64,000 bases of DNA from Acidimicrobiales bacterium (GCA_035547835.1 DASZTW010000011.1:23585-87584); one strand, 5' to 3'; shown: positions 50,741 through 61,263, counted from the first letter of the stretch. The notes: generated from the sequence alone by a model not told the origin. A program made the numbers and translations.

Positions 50741-51480
50741 CGGCGCCCTCGCAACGAGGCGTTCACCTGCTCGCCAACGGCGCGGGTGGCGCGCCGGTTC
50801 AAGATGCCGCCCGCCGCGGCGCCGGCCAGCAACGGTGCGAACGATGCGACCGATCGACCGCCGCGTCGCACCAGCCGGCGTTGCAGCGTGCGGCTCAACC
50901 GGAGCCGGGCTTGGCGGCCGAGCAGGTCGGCGGCGCCGCCCTGCAGCAGCACGCCGGGCTCGATGCCGCGACGCTCAGCCCAAGCGGCAGTGATCGCCAC
51001 CGCCTGATCTGTGAACGAGCCGGAGATGGGGCGACCCGCCGCGACGTGCAGCTCGGCCACCAGCTTCATCTCGATGGCCACCACCAGCAGCGTCTCGGCC
51101 ACGAGCTCGACTGGAAGGGTCGGCCAGGCGGCGGGGGTCAGCTCCTCCACGGTCGCGAGGCCACCAACGAGCGCGCCGACCGCACCGGTGGCGAGCGCGG
51201 CCCGGTCGATCAGGCGGGTGGCGAGCGCGTCGCCCGACAGACCGTCGTGGTGGGCGCGCAGTGTGGCCACGTCGCGCACCGGCAGGTGGCCCGCCATCTC
51301 CGTGACGAGGTCGGCTGCCCAACGCCCCGACGCGACCGCTCTGGCGCCGGCCGCCCGGGCGGAACGCGCGGTGAGGCGCAGCAGCTCCGGCACTCGCTGC
51401 GACCGGGCGCCGGAGTCGTCGATCCGTGTGAGCGTGGCCAGTACCTCGGCCAGCTCGCGGTCCTCAGGCCGTTGCGCCAC
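50737..51480 (-). CDS. Hypothetical protein, helical
   Basis: A 247-residue Ala/Leu/Arg-rich protein, mostly helical. A hydrophobic segment LPVELVAETLLVVAIEMKLVAELH in the middle and a C-terminal SVASFAPLLAGAAAGGILNRRATRAVGEQVN recall the layout of EcsC-like proteins, but I am not confident of that family. GTG start. It is immediately upstream of aat with a GTGA overlap; an aat-related role is not evident. A CAGAC-AA-GTCTG dyad lies just before the start codon. Confidence 0.65.
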   Translation of the reverse strand: MAQRPEDRELAEVLATLTRIDDSGARSQRVPELLRLTARSARAAGARAVASGRWAADLVTEMAGHLPVRDVATLRAHHDGLSGDALATRLIDRAALATGAVGALVGGLATVEELTPAAWPTLPVELVAETLLVVAIEMKLVAELHVAAGRPISGSFTDQAVAITAAWAERRGIEPGVLLQGGAADLLGRQARLRLSRTLQRRLVRRGGRSVASFAPLLAGAAAGGILNRRATRAVGEQVNASLRGRR

Positions 51481-51586
51481 CAGACAAGTCTGCCAAGCGC
51501 GCCGCGGTGCGCGTGAGCGTGTCGGTGCGCGGCCCGCCCCCGACGCTGCTGGACCACGCCGGGCGGGCTACACCGTGGGCTCGGGG

Positions 51587-52447
51587 CTACTTGCGGTAGT
51601 CGTAGAAGCCGAGGCCGCTCTTGCGACCGAGGTGCCCGGCCGTGACCATCCGCCGCAACAGCGGGACCGCTGCGTAGTTCGGGTCGCGGAACTCGGCGTA
51701 CAGGGCGTCGAGGATCGCGAGCGACGTGTCGAGGCCCACCAGGTCGAGCAGCGCCAGCGGCCCCATCGGGAAGTTGCAGCCGCCCTTCATGGCCGAGTCG
51801 ATGGCGTCGCGCGACGCGGTGCCGTTCTCCATCATCCGCACCGCGTTGTTCAGGTACGGGAACAAGAGCGCGTTGACGATGAAGCCGGCTCGGTCCTGGA
51901 CTTCGACCGGGTCCTTGCCGCACGCCGTGGCGAACTCGACGACCGTCGCGACCGTGTCGTCGCTGGCGGTCAGGGGGCGGACGACCTCGACGAGGCTCAT
52001 CATCGGCGCCGGGTTGAAGAAGTGGACACCGACGACGCTCTCGGGCCGTTCAGTGACCATCGCCAGCTCGACGACCGGCAGGGTCGAGGTGTTGGTGGCC
52101 AAGATCGCGTCGCTGTTGACCACCTTGTCGAGCTCGGCGAACAGCTGCTTTTTGACCTCGAGGTCCTCGACCACCGACTCGATGATCAGATCGCAGCTCG
52201 ACAGGTCGTGCAGCTCGGCCGTGCCGGTGACCCGACCGAGGATCGCTTCCTTGTCGGCCGCCTCGAGGCGGCCCTTGTCGACCTGCTTGGTGAGCGACTT
52301 GTCGAGTCCGGTGATGGTGGCGTCGGCCGTGGCCTGCGCCCGCGAGCGCAGCACCACTTCATAGCCGGCCTTGGCCGCCACCTCCACGAGCCCGGAACCC
52401 ATGATCCCGGAACCGAGGACCCCCACACGCTTGATCGGCTTTGTCAT
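51587..52447 (-). CDS. 3-hydroxybutyryl-CoA dehydrogenase
   Basis: A 286-residue NAD(P)-dependent 3-hydroxyacyl-CoA dehydrogenase. The cofactor motif is VGVLGSGIMGSGLVEVAAKAG, the catalytic region is VVGVHFFNPAPMMSLVEVV (His with a Glu partner), and the C-terminal domain has DRAGFIVNALLFPYLNNAV and GPLALLDLVGLDT. Length fits the stand-alone short enzyme rather than FadB-type fusions. ATG 52447 is supported by a TAACAT box 8 nt before it. It probably serves acetoacetyl-CoA reduction or the reverse beta-oxidation step. Confidence 0.93.
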   Translation of the reverse strand: MTKPIKRVGVLGSGIMGSGLVEVAAKAGYEVVLRSRAQATADATITGLDKSLTKQVDKGRLEAADKEAILGRVTGTAELHDLSSCDLIIESVVEDLEVKKQLFAELDKVVNSDAILATNTSTLPVVELAMVTERPESVVGVHFFNPAPMMSLVEVVRPLTASDDTVATVVEFATACGKDPVEVQDRAGFIVNALLFPYLNNAVRMMENGTASRDAIDSAMKGGCNFPMGPLALLDLVGLDTSLAILDALYAEFRDPNYAAVPLLRRMVTAGHLGRKSGLGFYDYRK

Positions 52448-52455
52448 GGCGGCAG

Positions 52456-52461
52456 ATGTTA
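52456..52461 (-). promoter_or_regulatory. TAACAT -10-like box before hydroxybutyryl-CoA dehydrogenase gene
   Basis: On the minus strand TAACAT ends 8 nt before the ATG at 52447, with no Shine-Dalgarno. Confidence 0.5.
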
Positions 52462-52471
52462 CCGATCGGTA
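52460..52471. promoter_or_regulatory. 12-bp palindrome overlapping the dehydrogenase promoter
   Basis: TACCGATCGGTA is a perfect 12-bp palindrome that overlaps the upstream edge of the -10-like box. Its position suits a repressor operator; sequences of this kind occur in TetR-controlled fatty-acid genes. Confidence 0.4.
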
Positions 52472-52577
52472 GCCGATCGATGCCACGGCGCCGCCCGGCG
52501 CCGGTGCCGACGTCCGTTAGCGTCCCCGACGTCGGCACGGTGCGTGCCGCGGCCGGTCGCCACGAGAGGACGGGGAC

Positions 52578-53243
52578 ATGACGGGACTGCTGGCGCTCGT
52601 TGGCGGAGCCGAGTTCACGGCTGCGTGCACGTTCGACGAGGAGTTGCTCGCCGCGTCGGGCGCGTCCGAGGTCGTGGTGCTGCCAACCGGCGCGGCCTAT
52701 GAGCACCCCGAGGAGTTGACGGCTCGTGCCGAAGGCTGGTTCCACGGCCTCGGATCGTCGGTCCGCGCGCTCGACGTGCTTCGCCGGCCCGATGCGCTCG
52801 ACGAGGCGAATGCGGCGGCGGTGCGAGACGCCCGTTTCGTGTACTTGGCCGGCCGGTCGCCGATGCACTTGCGTTCCGTGCTGATGCAGTCGCCGGTGTG
52901 GGACGCACTGGTGGAGGCGTGGCATGGAGGCGCGGTCGTGGCAGGGTCCGTCGCGGGGGGCCAAGTGCTGTGCGACCCGATGGTCGATCCCCGCGGTGGC
53001 GCGTTCACGGTGGGGCTCGGGTTGCTGCAAGGCGTGGCGGTGATCCCCGAGCGCAACACCTGGTCCGACGACGCGCTCCACCGCACTCGCGTGTTGAGCA
53101 CCGAAGGGCTGGTCTTGTTGGGTGTCGATGAAGGCACTGCGGTGATCCGCGACGCGGATGGCAGGTGGCGCGCGGCGGGCGCCGGCTCGGTGACCGTCCA
53201 CATCGGCGGCGTGCCCGCCGGCCTCGACGACGTCCACGTCTGA
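52578..53243 (+). CDS. Peptidase S51/cyanophycinase-like protein, nucleophile altered
   Basis: A 221-residue protein with the class-I glutamine-amidotransferase-like fold of peptidase E and cyanophycinase: LLALVGGAEFTAACTFDEELL, VVVLPTGAAYEHPEEL, FVYLAGRSPMHLRSVL and a C-terminal VLLGVDEGTAVI. The nucleophile elbow, normally Gly-Thr-Ser-Ala-Gly, reads AGSVAGG, so Val125 appears to stand where the catalytic Ser should be, with Ser124 one position earlier. It may be inactive or use a shifted serine. AGAGGACGGGG precedes the ATG; a TAGCGT box lies 55 nt upstream. Confidence 0.78.
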   Translation: MTGLLALVGGAEFTAACTFDEELLAASGASEVVVLPTGAAYEHPEELTARAEGWFHGLGSSVRALDVLRRPDALDEANAAAVRDARFVYLAGRSPMHLRSVLMQSPVWDALVEAWHGGAVVAGSVAGGQVLCDPMVDPRGGAFTVGLGLLQGVAVIPERNTWSDDALHRTRVLSTEGLVLLGVDEGTAVIRDADGRWRAAGAGSVTVHIGGVPAGLDDVHV

Positions 53244-53272
53244 TCGCGGCCCCGAGCCGACGACCAGCCGGA

Positions 53273-54073
53273 TCAGCTGGTCGTGACGGTCACCTTCTTC
53301 ACCACGATCGGCGGGTTCGGCGTCTGCCCCAAGCCGCCCGGGTCGGTGGTCGACGGCGCCTTCATGATCGCTTGCAGCACGTCGAGTCCCTTGGTGACGT
53401 GCCCGAACGTCACGTACGTGCCCTGGGAGTCGAGGTTCGACCCGTTGGGGCCCGTCACGAAGAAGAACTGGGCGCCCGCGCTGTTGGCATTCGACGTGCG
53501 AGCCATCACGAGGTCGCCGGCCTTGTAGCGGTACGGGCCTTTGAGCTGCTGGGTGGACGGGTCGACGCTGAACGCCGGCTCGTCCTTGATCGAGTAACCG
53601 GGCCCGGCGTCGCTGTTGTCCTCGGTGTGGGGTGACCCGCCCTGGATGATGTCGATCGAGGAGTCGACCCGGAACAGCTTCGTGTTGTCGTAGTAGTGCC
53701 AACCCGCGAGGAACGCGAAGTTGTTGGCCGTCTCTGGCGTGTTGGTGGTGTCGAGCTGCACGACGACATCGCCCTTGGTGGTGACGAACGTGACGCTCGC
53801 CTTGGTGCCTTTGGCGAGGCAGGTGGGCGGCGCGCTCGTGAAGGTCAGCTTGCGGGTCGTGTTGCCGGACTTCGGGCAGCTCGCGCTGGTGGCTCCGGCG
53901 CTGCCCTTCTTGCCGTTGCCGGCGAGGGTCACCACCAACACGATCGCCACGAGCACGGCGGCGGCCGCTCCCGCGGCGATCCGCAAGTTGCGCCGACGCT
54001 TCTGTTGGGCGAGCAGTGCGGCGCGCTGCGCGTCGCGATAGGCCTTCTGGCGTTGCCGCTTGTCGGTTCCCAC
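53273..54073 (-). CDS. Membrane-anchored cyclophilin-type peptidyl-prolyl isomerase
   Basis: A 266-residue protein. A basic, helical cytoplasmic N-terminus (KRQRQKAYRDAQRAALLAQQKRRRN) precedes a transmembrane helix at about 32-51 (AAGAAAAVLVAIVLVVTLAG). The outer domain is a cyclophilin: VTFVTTKGDVVVQLDTTNTPETANNFAFLAGWHYYD, FRVDSSIDIIQGGSP, AQFFFVTGP and YVTFGHVTKGLDVLQAI. It should assist folding of exported proteins. GTG start with TAGGTT 9 nt before it. Confidence 0.9.
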   Translation of the reverse strand: MGTDKRQRQKAYRDAQRAALLAQQKRRRNLRIAAGAAAAVLVAIVLVVTLAGNGKKGSAGATSASCPKSGNTTRKLTFTSAPPTCLAKGTKASVTFVTTKGDVVVQLDTTNTPETANNFAFLAGWHYYDNTKLFRVDSSIDIIQGGSPHTEDNSDAGPGYSIKDEPAFSVDPSTQQLKGPYRYKAGDLVMARTSNANSAGAQFFFVTGPNGSNLDSQGTYVTFGHVTKGLDVLQAIMKAPSTTDPGGLGQTPNPPIVVKKVTVTTS

Positions 54074-54082
54074 GAGTCGGTC

Positions 54083-54088
54083 AACCTA
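54083..54088 (-). promoter_or_regulatory. TAGGTT -10-like box before cyclophilin gene
   Basis: On the minus strand TAGGTT ends 9 nt before the GTG at 54073. Confidence 0.5.
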
Positions 54089-54091
54089 CCA

Positions 54092-54121
54092 ACGCCCGCG
54101 ACAGCAGTAGGGCGCGGGCGT
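54092..54121. promoter_or_regulatory. 9-bp inverted repeat in the cyclophilin-bldD gap
   Basis: ACGCCCGCG and CGCGGGCGT flank a 12-nt spacer in the gap between the divergent cyclophilin and BldD-like genes. It could be an operator, possibly for autoregulation, but is very GC-rich and may be chance. Confidence 0.3.
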
Positions 54122-54240
54122 CTGGGGTGGGCGCCGACCGGCTGGCCGACGAGATGGCGCCGCGAGGGCCGAGATGTCGCTACGGTTCACAGAACGGGTG
54201 GGTTGCGGGCCGACAGCTAGGACTGGCGGAGACCGGACCG

Positions 54241-54885
54241 ATGAGCGACCACGACGACCACCTGTCAGCGGCGCAGTTCGCCGGCGAAGGCGACGCATCC
54301 CGCGAGCTCGGTCAGCGGCTGCGACGAGTGCGGCGCGCCCAGGGCATGTCGCTCGCGGACGTCGAGTCACGGTCGGGTGGTCGCTGGAGCGCGTCGGCGG
54401 TCGGCGCGTACGAACGCGGCTTTCGCAACTTGTCGATCCCGCGCCTCAAGGCGCTGGCTGACTTCTACACGGTGCCGATCGAGGTGCTGCTGGGCGACGA
54501 GAGCCCACTGGGTCGGGCGACGGGGCCGGGTCTCGTGTTCGACCTCCATCGGCTGCGCGCCGACATGGCCGGCACACCACTCGAGCGGTTCACCGACGCC
54601 ATCTGCAGTGCCCGCGGTGACTACAACGGCCGGGTCCTGTCGATCCGCGCTGACGACCTCCAAGCGGTCTGCGCCATGGTCGGTGGCGATGTCGGGCAGG
54701 TCGTCGAGCAGCTCCGGGAGGCGGGTGTGCTGGTAGATCCGGCCGATCTCGCCGGGCTGTTGGAAGGCCATCACGACGAGCCGTACGACGGGGAGGACCG
54801 CCGGGCGACGCCGCTGGCCACGCCCGGCAGCGACGGCTCCGGCGACGACCTGCCGCCGAGGACGCGGGCGGGGTCGGCGGGGTGA
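54241..54885 (+). CDS. bldD: BldD-like regulator with c-di-GMP-binding signature
   Basis: A 214-residue XRE-type regulator. The HTH (residues 21-85) contains LGQRLRRVRRAQGMSLADVESRSGGRWSASAVGAYERG and IPRLKALADFYTVPIEVLLG, the pattern of the Streptomyces developmental master regulator BldD. The C-terminal domain has ARGDYNGRVLSIRADDL: Arg125-Gly-Asp127, eight residues, Arg136-x-x-Asp139. This is exactly the RGD-X8-RxxD signature by which BldD binds tetrameric cyclic di-GMP. A disordered acidic tail of about 40 residues follows. A TACGGT box lies 54 nt before the ATG. The next gene is lysC. Confidence 0.88.
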   Translation: MSDHDDHLSAAQFAGEGDASRELGQRLRRVRRAQGMSLADVESRSGGRWSASAVGAYERGFRNLSIPRLKALADFYTVPIEVLLGDESPLGRATGPGLVFDLHRLRADMAGTPLERFTDAICSARGDYNGRVLSIRADDLQAVCAMVGGDVGQVVEQLREAGVLVDPADLAGLLEGHHDEPYDGEDRRATPLATPGSDGSGDDLPPRTRAGSAG

Positions 54886-54890
54886 TCCGG

Positions 54891-54896
54891 TACCGT
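54891..54896 (+). promoter_or_regulatory. TACCGT -10-like box before lysC
   Basis: TACCGT begins 5 bp after the BldD-like stop and ends 8 nt before the GTG at 54905, so aspartate kinase probably has its own leaderless promoter. Confidence 0.5.
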
Positions 54897-54904
54897 TGCC
54901 GGCC

Positions 54905-57231
<2,327 letters not shown>

Positions 57232-57252
57232 CGTCCGCCGGGTCCGGTGCCC

Positions 57253-57537
57253 TCAATGGGCGCACCGGCACGGGATCGAATGGCACTTCGGACAACCGTC
57301 GCGGTAGCGGCTGGCCGCGTACTCGAGCGACAAGTCGAGCTGGTTGGCCAGCGACGCCAGCCAGGCCAGGACATCGCCCAGCTCGTGGACCTGCTGGGCC
57401 CGCGTGCCCTTGCGCACCGCCTGCGCCAACTCGCCGAGCTCCTCGGTGAGCCACGCGAGGGTCGCAGCGGTTCCGCGCTGGCGGTCCTGCGCGCCGTAAG
57501 TGTCATCCATCAGCCGTTGCAGTTCGGCGAGCTCCAT
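57253..57537 (-). CDS. MazG-like nucleotide pyrophosphohydrolase
   Basis: A 94-residue all-alpha NTP pyrophosphohydrolase-type protein. The metal-binding acidic motif is EELGELAQAVRKG, with the second set in HELGDVLAWLASLANQLD. The C-terminus ends in CPKCHSIPCRCAH, a cluster of four cysteines and two histidines that could bind zinc. The likely role is removal of abnormal nucleotides. The ATG at 57537 is supported by a TACGGT box 6 nt before it. Confidence 0.85.
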   Translation of the reverse strand: MELAELQRLMDDTYGAQDRQRGTAATLAWLTEELGELAQAVRKGTRAQQVHELGDVLAWLASLANQLDLSLEYAASRYRDGCPKCHSIPCRCAH

Positions 57538-57543
57538 GACCGA

Positions 57544-57549
57544 ACCGTA
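57544..57549 (-). promoter_or_regulatory. TACGGT -10-like box before MazG-like gene
   Basis: On the minus strand TACGGT ends 6 nt before the ATG at 57537. Confidence 0.5.
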
Positions 57550-57646
57550 CGCGGACGAGACCCGAATCGGTGCCGGAGGGGCTGACACGCGAAGATGCCA
57601 ACGGCGCCGGTGGGGGAGCCGGCGGCCGAGCGACCAGGGGGGACCT

Positions 57647-59461
57647 GTGACCACCACCGACCCGACCGCTGCAGCATTCGATTGGCGCAGCAAGTACGCG
57701 GCGGAGCGCGACAAGCGCATCCGCGTGGACGGCAACGACCAGTACCAAGTCGTCACGAGCCAGCTCAGCCATGGCCTCGACGACCCGTATCTGCCGGTCG
57801 CCGAGCGCGACCCGGTCACCGACCACGTCACCGTCGCGGTGATCGGCGCCGGGTTCGCCGGGCTGCTGACCGGCGCCCGGCTGAAAGAAGCCGGCGTCGA
57901 CGACGTGCGGGTCGTCGACCGCTCCGGTGACTTCGGCGGGACTTGGTACTGGAACCGCTACCCGGGCGCCCAGTGCGACACGAAGTCGCTGATCTACCTC
58001 CCGCTGCTCGAGGAGACCGGCCACATGCCGACCGAGCAGTACGTCCACGCGCCCGAGATCCTCGAGCACTGCCAGCGCATCGCGAAGCAGTACGGCTTGT
58101 ACGACAACGCCTTGTTCCACACCGGCGTGACCGAGCTCGAGTGGGACGACGAGCGCGACCGCTGGATCGTGCGCACCGACCGCGGCGACGCCTTCACCGC
58201 GCAGTTCGTCACGATCGGCACCGGCCCGTTGCAGGTGCCCAAGCTGCCGGGCATCGAGGGCATCTCGTCGTTCGGGGGCCACTCGTTCCACACCAGCCGG
58301 TGGGACTACGGCTACACCGGCGGCGACCCATCCGGCGCGCCGATGACCGGGCTGGCGGACAAGCGTGTCGCGCTGGTCGGTACCGGCGCCACGTCGGTCC
58401 AGTGCGTTCCGCACCTCGCCGCTGCCGCCCAGCACCTCTACGTGTTCCAGCGGACACCGTCGTCGGTCGACGTGCGCGGCAACGAGACGATCGACCCGGA
58501 GTGGTTCGCCGAGATGGCGGAGCCCGGATGGCAGCAGCGCTGGATCGACAACTTCGTGGCGAACATGACGCCGTCGGAGTTCGCGTCGGAAGACCTGGTG
58601 AACGACGGCTGGACCGACCTCGCCAAACGGATGCGCGACCGTCTCGTGTCGTCGGCGGGCGAGATCACCGACATGGAGTCGGTGATGAGCACGTTCGAGG
58701 AGGTCGACTACCAGAAGATGAGCGAGATCCGCTCCCGGGTGGAGTCCGTGGTGCACGACCCAGAGACCGCCCACGCCTTGCAGGCCTGGTACCGCCAGCT
58801 GTGCAAGCGACCCTGCTTCCACGACGAGTACCTCGACGCGTACAACCAGCCGAACGTCACCCTGGTCGACACCGACGGCAAGGGCGTGGAGCGCGTGACC
58901 GAGCACGGCGTGGTCGTCGCGGGCCAGGAGTACGAAGTCGACTGCATCATCTACGCCTCCGGATTCGAGGTCGGCACGGGTGCGGTGCGACGCAACGGTT
59001 TCGACATGGTCGGCGTCGGCGGTCGCACGCTGTCAGAGCACTGGGCCGACGGGATGCGATCGATGCACGGCATCCACGTCCACGGCTTCCCGAACGCGTT
59101 CATGGTGCAGCTCGCGCAAGGCGGCACGTTCATCGCCAACGTGCCCACCAACCACCTCGACGCGTCGAGGAACATCGCGGCCGTGGTCGGCCACGCCGTC
59201 CGCAGCGGCGCGACCCGCGTCGAGCTCACCGAGGCGGCCGAGGACGACTGGATGGGCACGCTCAACACCAACCCGATCTTCTGGCAGTTCCTGTCGGAGT
59301 GCACGCCCGGCTACTACAACAACGAAGGTCACGACCCCGGGCCCGACGGCCTGATCACCGGCGGATACCCGCTCGGCCCCGCGGCGTACTTCCGCTACAG
59401 CGAGGCCTGGCGCAACACCGGCATCGAGACCGGAGACTTCGCCGGCCTCACCATCACCTGA
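57647..59461 (+). CDS. Baeyer-Villiger-type flavin monooxygenase
   Basis: A 604-residue FAD/NADPH monooxygenase. The FAD motif is VAVIGAGFAGLLTGARLKEAG, followed by GDFGGTWYWNRYPGAQCD. The Baeyer-Villiger fingerprint F-x-G-x3-H-T-x2-W is present as FGGHSFHTSRW. The NADPH motif is VALVGTGATSVQCVPHLA, and IIYASGFEVGTG lies near the C-terminus. Relatives such as cyclohexanone or phenylacetone monooxygenase insert oxygen beside a ketone; the substrate here is unknown. GTG 57647 has AGGGGGG upstream. Confidence 0.92.
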   Translation: MTTTDPTAAAFDWRSKYAAERDKRIRVDGNDQYQVVTSQLSHGLDDPYLPVAERDPVTDHVTVAVIGAGFAGLLTGARLKEAGVDDVRVVDRSGDFGGTWYWNRYPGAQCDTKSLIYLPLLEETGHMPTEQYVHAPEILEHCQRIAKQYGLYDNALFHTGVTELEWDDERDRWIVRTDRGDAFTAQFVTIGTGPLQVPKLPGIEGISSFGGHSFHTSRWDYGYTGGDPSGAPMTGLADKRVALVGTGATSVQCVPHLAAAAQHLYVFQRTPSSVDVRGNETIDPEWFAEMAEPGWQQRWIDNFVANMTPSEFASEDLVNDGWTDLAKRMRDRLVSSAGEITDMESVMSTFEEVDYQKMSEIRSRVESVVHDPETAHALQAWYRQLCKRPCFHDEYLDAYNQPNVTLVDTDGKGVERVTEHGVVVAGQEYEVDCIIYASGFEVGTGAVRRNGFDMVGVGGRTLSEHWADGMRSMHGIHVHGFPNAFMVQLAQGGTFIANVPTNHLDASRNIAAVVGHAVRSGATRVELTEAAEDDWMGTLNTNPIFWQFLSECTPGYYNNEGHDPGPDGLITGGYPLGPAAYFRYSEAWRNTGIETGDFAGLTIT

Positions 59462-59617
59462 CCCACCCTCACCGCCTCCCCGCGCCCGCCCCGGGTCCGC
59501 GCCCGCCCCGACGTGGGAGCGCGCTCGACGTGGGCGGTCGAAGTGGGCGGGCGACCCGGGCGAGAGAGGTGGCGACGTGCTCGGCTTGCCGAGAAGCGCG
59601 AGGGTCGGGACGTGGTC

Positions 59618-60448
59618 TCAGTCGAGGACGGGCTGGAGGTCCTCGACCTTGATCGGCATCGACGCAGCCACCCGCAACGGTGGCAGCGTGCCGCCTTCGC
59701 CGGTGCTGGCTCGCCAGCTCACCTGCCAGGTCATCGACCCGCGCAACGTGTACGTGCCGTTGGGGTCGTCGACGGTGGACCGCTGGGTGTACGCGTAGCT
59801 GCACGTTGGCGTGCTCGACGGGTCGGTCTGGCCGGCGACGTACGGCGTGCCGGTGCCGTCGCAATGGAGATGGTGGCCGTCGCCGGTGTCCCAGTCGATG
59901 CCCGTGGCCGTGGCCGTGATCGACACCGACAACGGTCCGAACGTTGCGCTCTGGCTCACCGGACGGGCCGCGCTCGGGTCGACCCACAGCCACACCGGTA
60001 TGCCGGTGACCGCCGAGGTTCCCGGCGGCGGCGCGGTGCGCAGCGGCGGCATCACCACGCGCAGCTGTGTGCGAAGGGCGATGGCGATGTCACGGCCCGG
60101 GTTCGCCGGCGCGCCTGCCGTCGGAGACGTCTGGCAGAACGGCAACACCGTCCCCTGCGCCTGGCGGTACGTCGAGCAGAGCGCGGTGTAGATCGTCTGG
60201 AGGTTGCGCTCCTCCTGGGTCAGCGGCCGCGTCGCGGTCGGCCGCCCTGGCGCTCGACCCGGCGACCCCGGCACGTGGTAGGGCTCCGTCACCGTCGGCG
60301 TCCCCGCCGTCGCCGAACCGGGATCCGGCGATGGGTTCGGCGAGGGATCAGGACCAATGCCCCAAGTCGCGCTGGCGATGGCGATGGTGATGGCACCGGC
60401 GGCCAGGGTTGCGGCCAGGGCGCGCGCGAAGCGCAGCCTTAGCCGCAC
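59618..60448 (-). CDS. Secreted hypothetical protein
   Basis: A 276-residue exported protein. The N-terminus RLRLRFARALAATLAAGAITIAIASA is a signal peptide or anchor, followed by a Pro/Ser/Thr linker. The mature part has Trp-rich beta segments (GIPVWLWVDPSAARP, TGIDWDTGDGHHLHCDGTG, GSMTWQVSWRASTG) with paired cysteines. I do not recognise the family. An AAGGGAG Shine-Dalgarno 7 nt before the GTG at 60448 decides the start. It overlaps the upstream lipoprotein gene by 10 bp, so the two are an operon. Confidence 0.72.
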   Translation of the reverse strand: MRLRLRFARALAATLAAGAITIAIASATWGIGPDPSPNPSPDPGSATAGTPTVTEPYHVPGSPGRAPGRPTATRPLTQEERNLQTIYTALCSTYRQAQGTVLPFCQTSPTAGAPANPGRDIAIALRTQLRVVMPPLRTAPPPGTSAVTGIPVWLWVDPSAARPVSQSATFGPLSVSITATATGIDWDTGDGHHLHCDGTGTPYVAGQTDPSSTPTCSYAYTQRSTVDDPNGTYTLRGSMTWQVSWRASTGEGGTLPPLRVAASMPIKVEDLQPVLD

Positions 60449-60984
60449 GTGCTCACTCCCTTGGTTAGTTGTTGCGCGACCACGCGATTGATTCGCCACC
60501 CCGACCCGTGCCGGACGAGGTGGATCTGATTCGTGTAGATCCCAACGTCGGTGTTAAGTGGGTGGCCGGTTGCTGCCTCGACGATCCACTCGTCGCTCAC
60601 CCGGCAGGTGTTGGCGTTTGCCTCGGCACCATCTACCTGGATGGACCGCACCACGAATATGCGGGCGGGATGCGGAGCATCGCGTACGACCTGCCGCTTG
60701 TTCTTGAGGTCCTGGACAGCGCGCTCGGCGGCTGCGAGGTATTGCCCCTCGGCGTACTGACGTAGGTCCGTGGGCGGGGTCTGTGGGTTGCGGACAGCTC
60801 GCGCATACGCCGTGTTGAAGCCCTCCAACACCTTCCGGATGTCGGCCTTGGCCTGGGCGTTGGGGTCAGGGGTGGTCGTGAGCGGCGGGTTGACCCGGGG
60901 GTCGGAGCCGGAGCTCGAGCAGGTCGCGCCGACGACGGTGAGGGTGAGGGTGAGGGCTACGGCCACTAGGGGGACTCGTCGCAT
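60439..60984 (-). CDS. Secreted (lipo)protein of unknown function
   Basis: A 181-residue exported protein. The signal region MRRVPLVAVALTLTLTVVGATC ends with a cysteine; the lipobox VGATC has Thr at -1, which is unusual, so lipidation is probable but not certain. The mature domain (ADIRKVLEGFNTAYARAVRNPQ, VVRSIQVDGAEANANTCRVSDEWIVEAATG, NQIHLVRHGSGWRINRVV) looks like a small NTF2-like or SCP-like fold. The function is unknown. It is upstream of, and overlaps, the other secreted-protein gene. Confidence 0.72.
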   Translation of the reverse strand: MRRVPLVAVALTLTLTVVGATCSSSGSDPRVNPPLTTTPDPNAQAKADIRKVLEGFNTAYARAVRNPQTPPTDLRQYAEGQYLAAAERAVQDLKNKRQVVRDAPHPARIFVVRSIQVDGAEANANTCRVSDEWIVEAATGHPLNTDVGIYTNQIHLVRHGSGWRINRVVAQQLTKGVSTCG

Positions 60985-61033
60985 CGACCAACCTCGGGCA
61001 GCGGAGCAGTCTCGGCGGAAGTGCGATCAGTAT

Positions 61034-61051
61034 GACATGAAACATCATGTC
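61034..61051. promoter_or_regulatory. AT-rich dyad upstream of secreted-protein operon
   Basis: GACATGA-AACA-TCATGTC is a perfect 7-4-7 inverted repeat in one of the few AT-rich spots of the window, 49 bp before the lipoprotein start. A minus-strand CATACT directly beside it could be a -10 box, so this may be an operator. Confidence 0.4.
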
Positions 61052-61210
61052 GCCGCTCCGAAATCCAGCGGATCGTGCCTTCGCTACCACTGACTGCGTC
61101 AACTCGGCGCAACGACACTTTCACCAGATCCTTGCGATCGTGGCGGTTCTGGTGGCGGTGCCGGTGGTAGCCGGCGTTCGCGGCTGGCCGCTGCGGCGTG
61201 CGCGGGTCGG

Positions 61211-61263
61211 GGGTCGCGCGGGCCGGGTGGGGGTCGTGGGTCGCGCGGGCCGGGTGGGGGTCG
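61211..61263 (+). repeat. Two-copy G-rich direct repeat, 27-bp period
   Basis: A 26-bp G-rich unit (starting GGGTCGCGCGGGCCGGG) occurs at 61211-61236 and again at 61238-61263, with a degenerate partial third copy after it. It lies just past the stop of the minus-strand MBL hydrolase gene. Confidence 0.65.
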
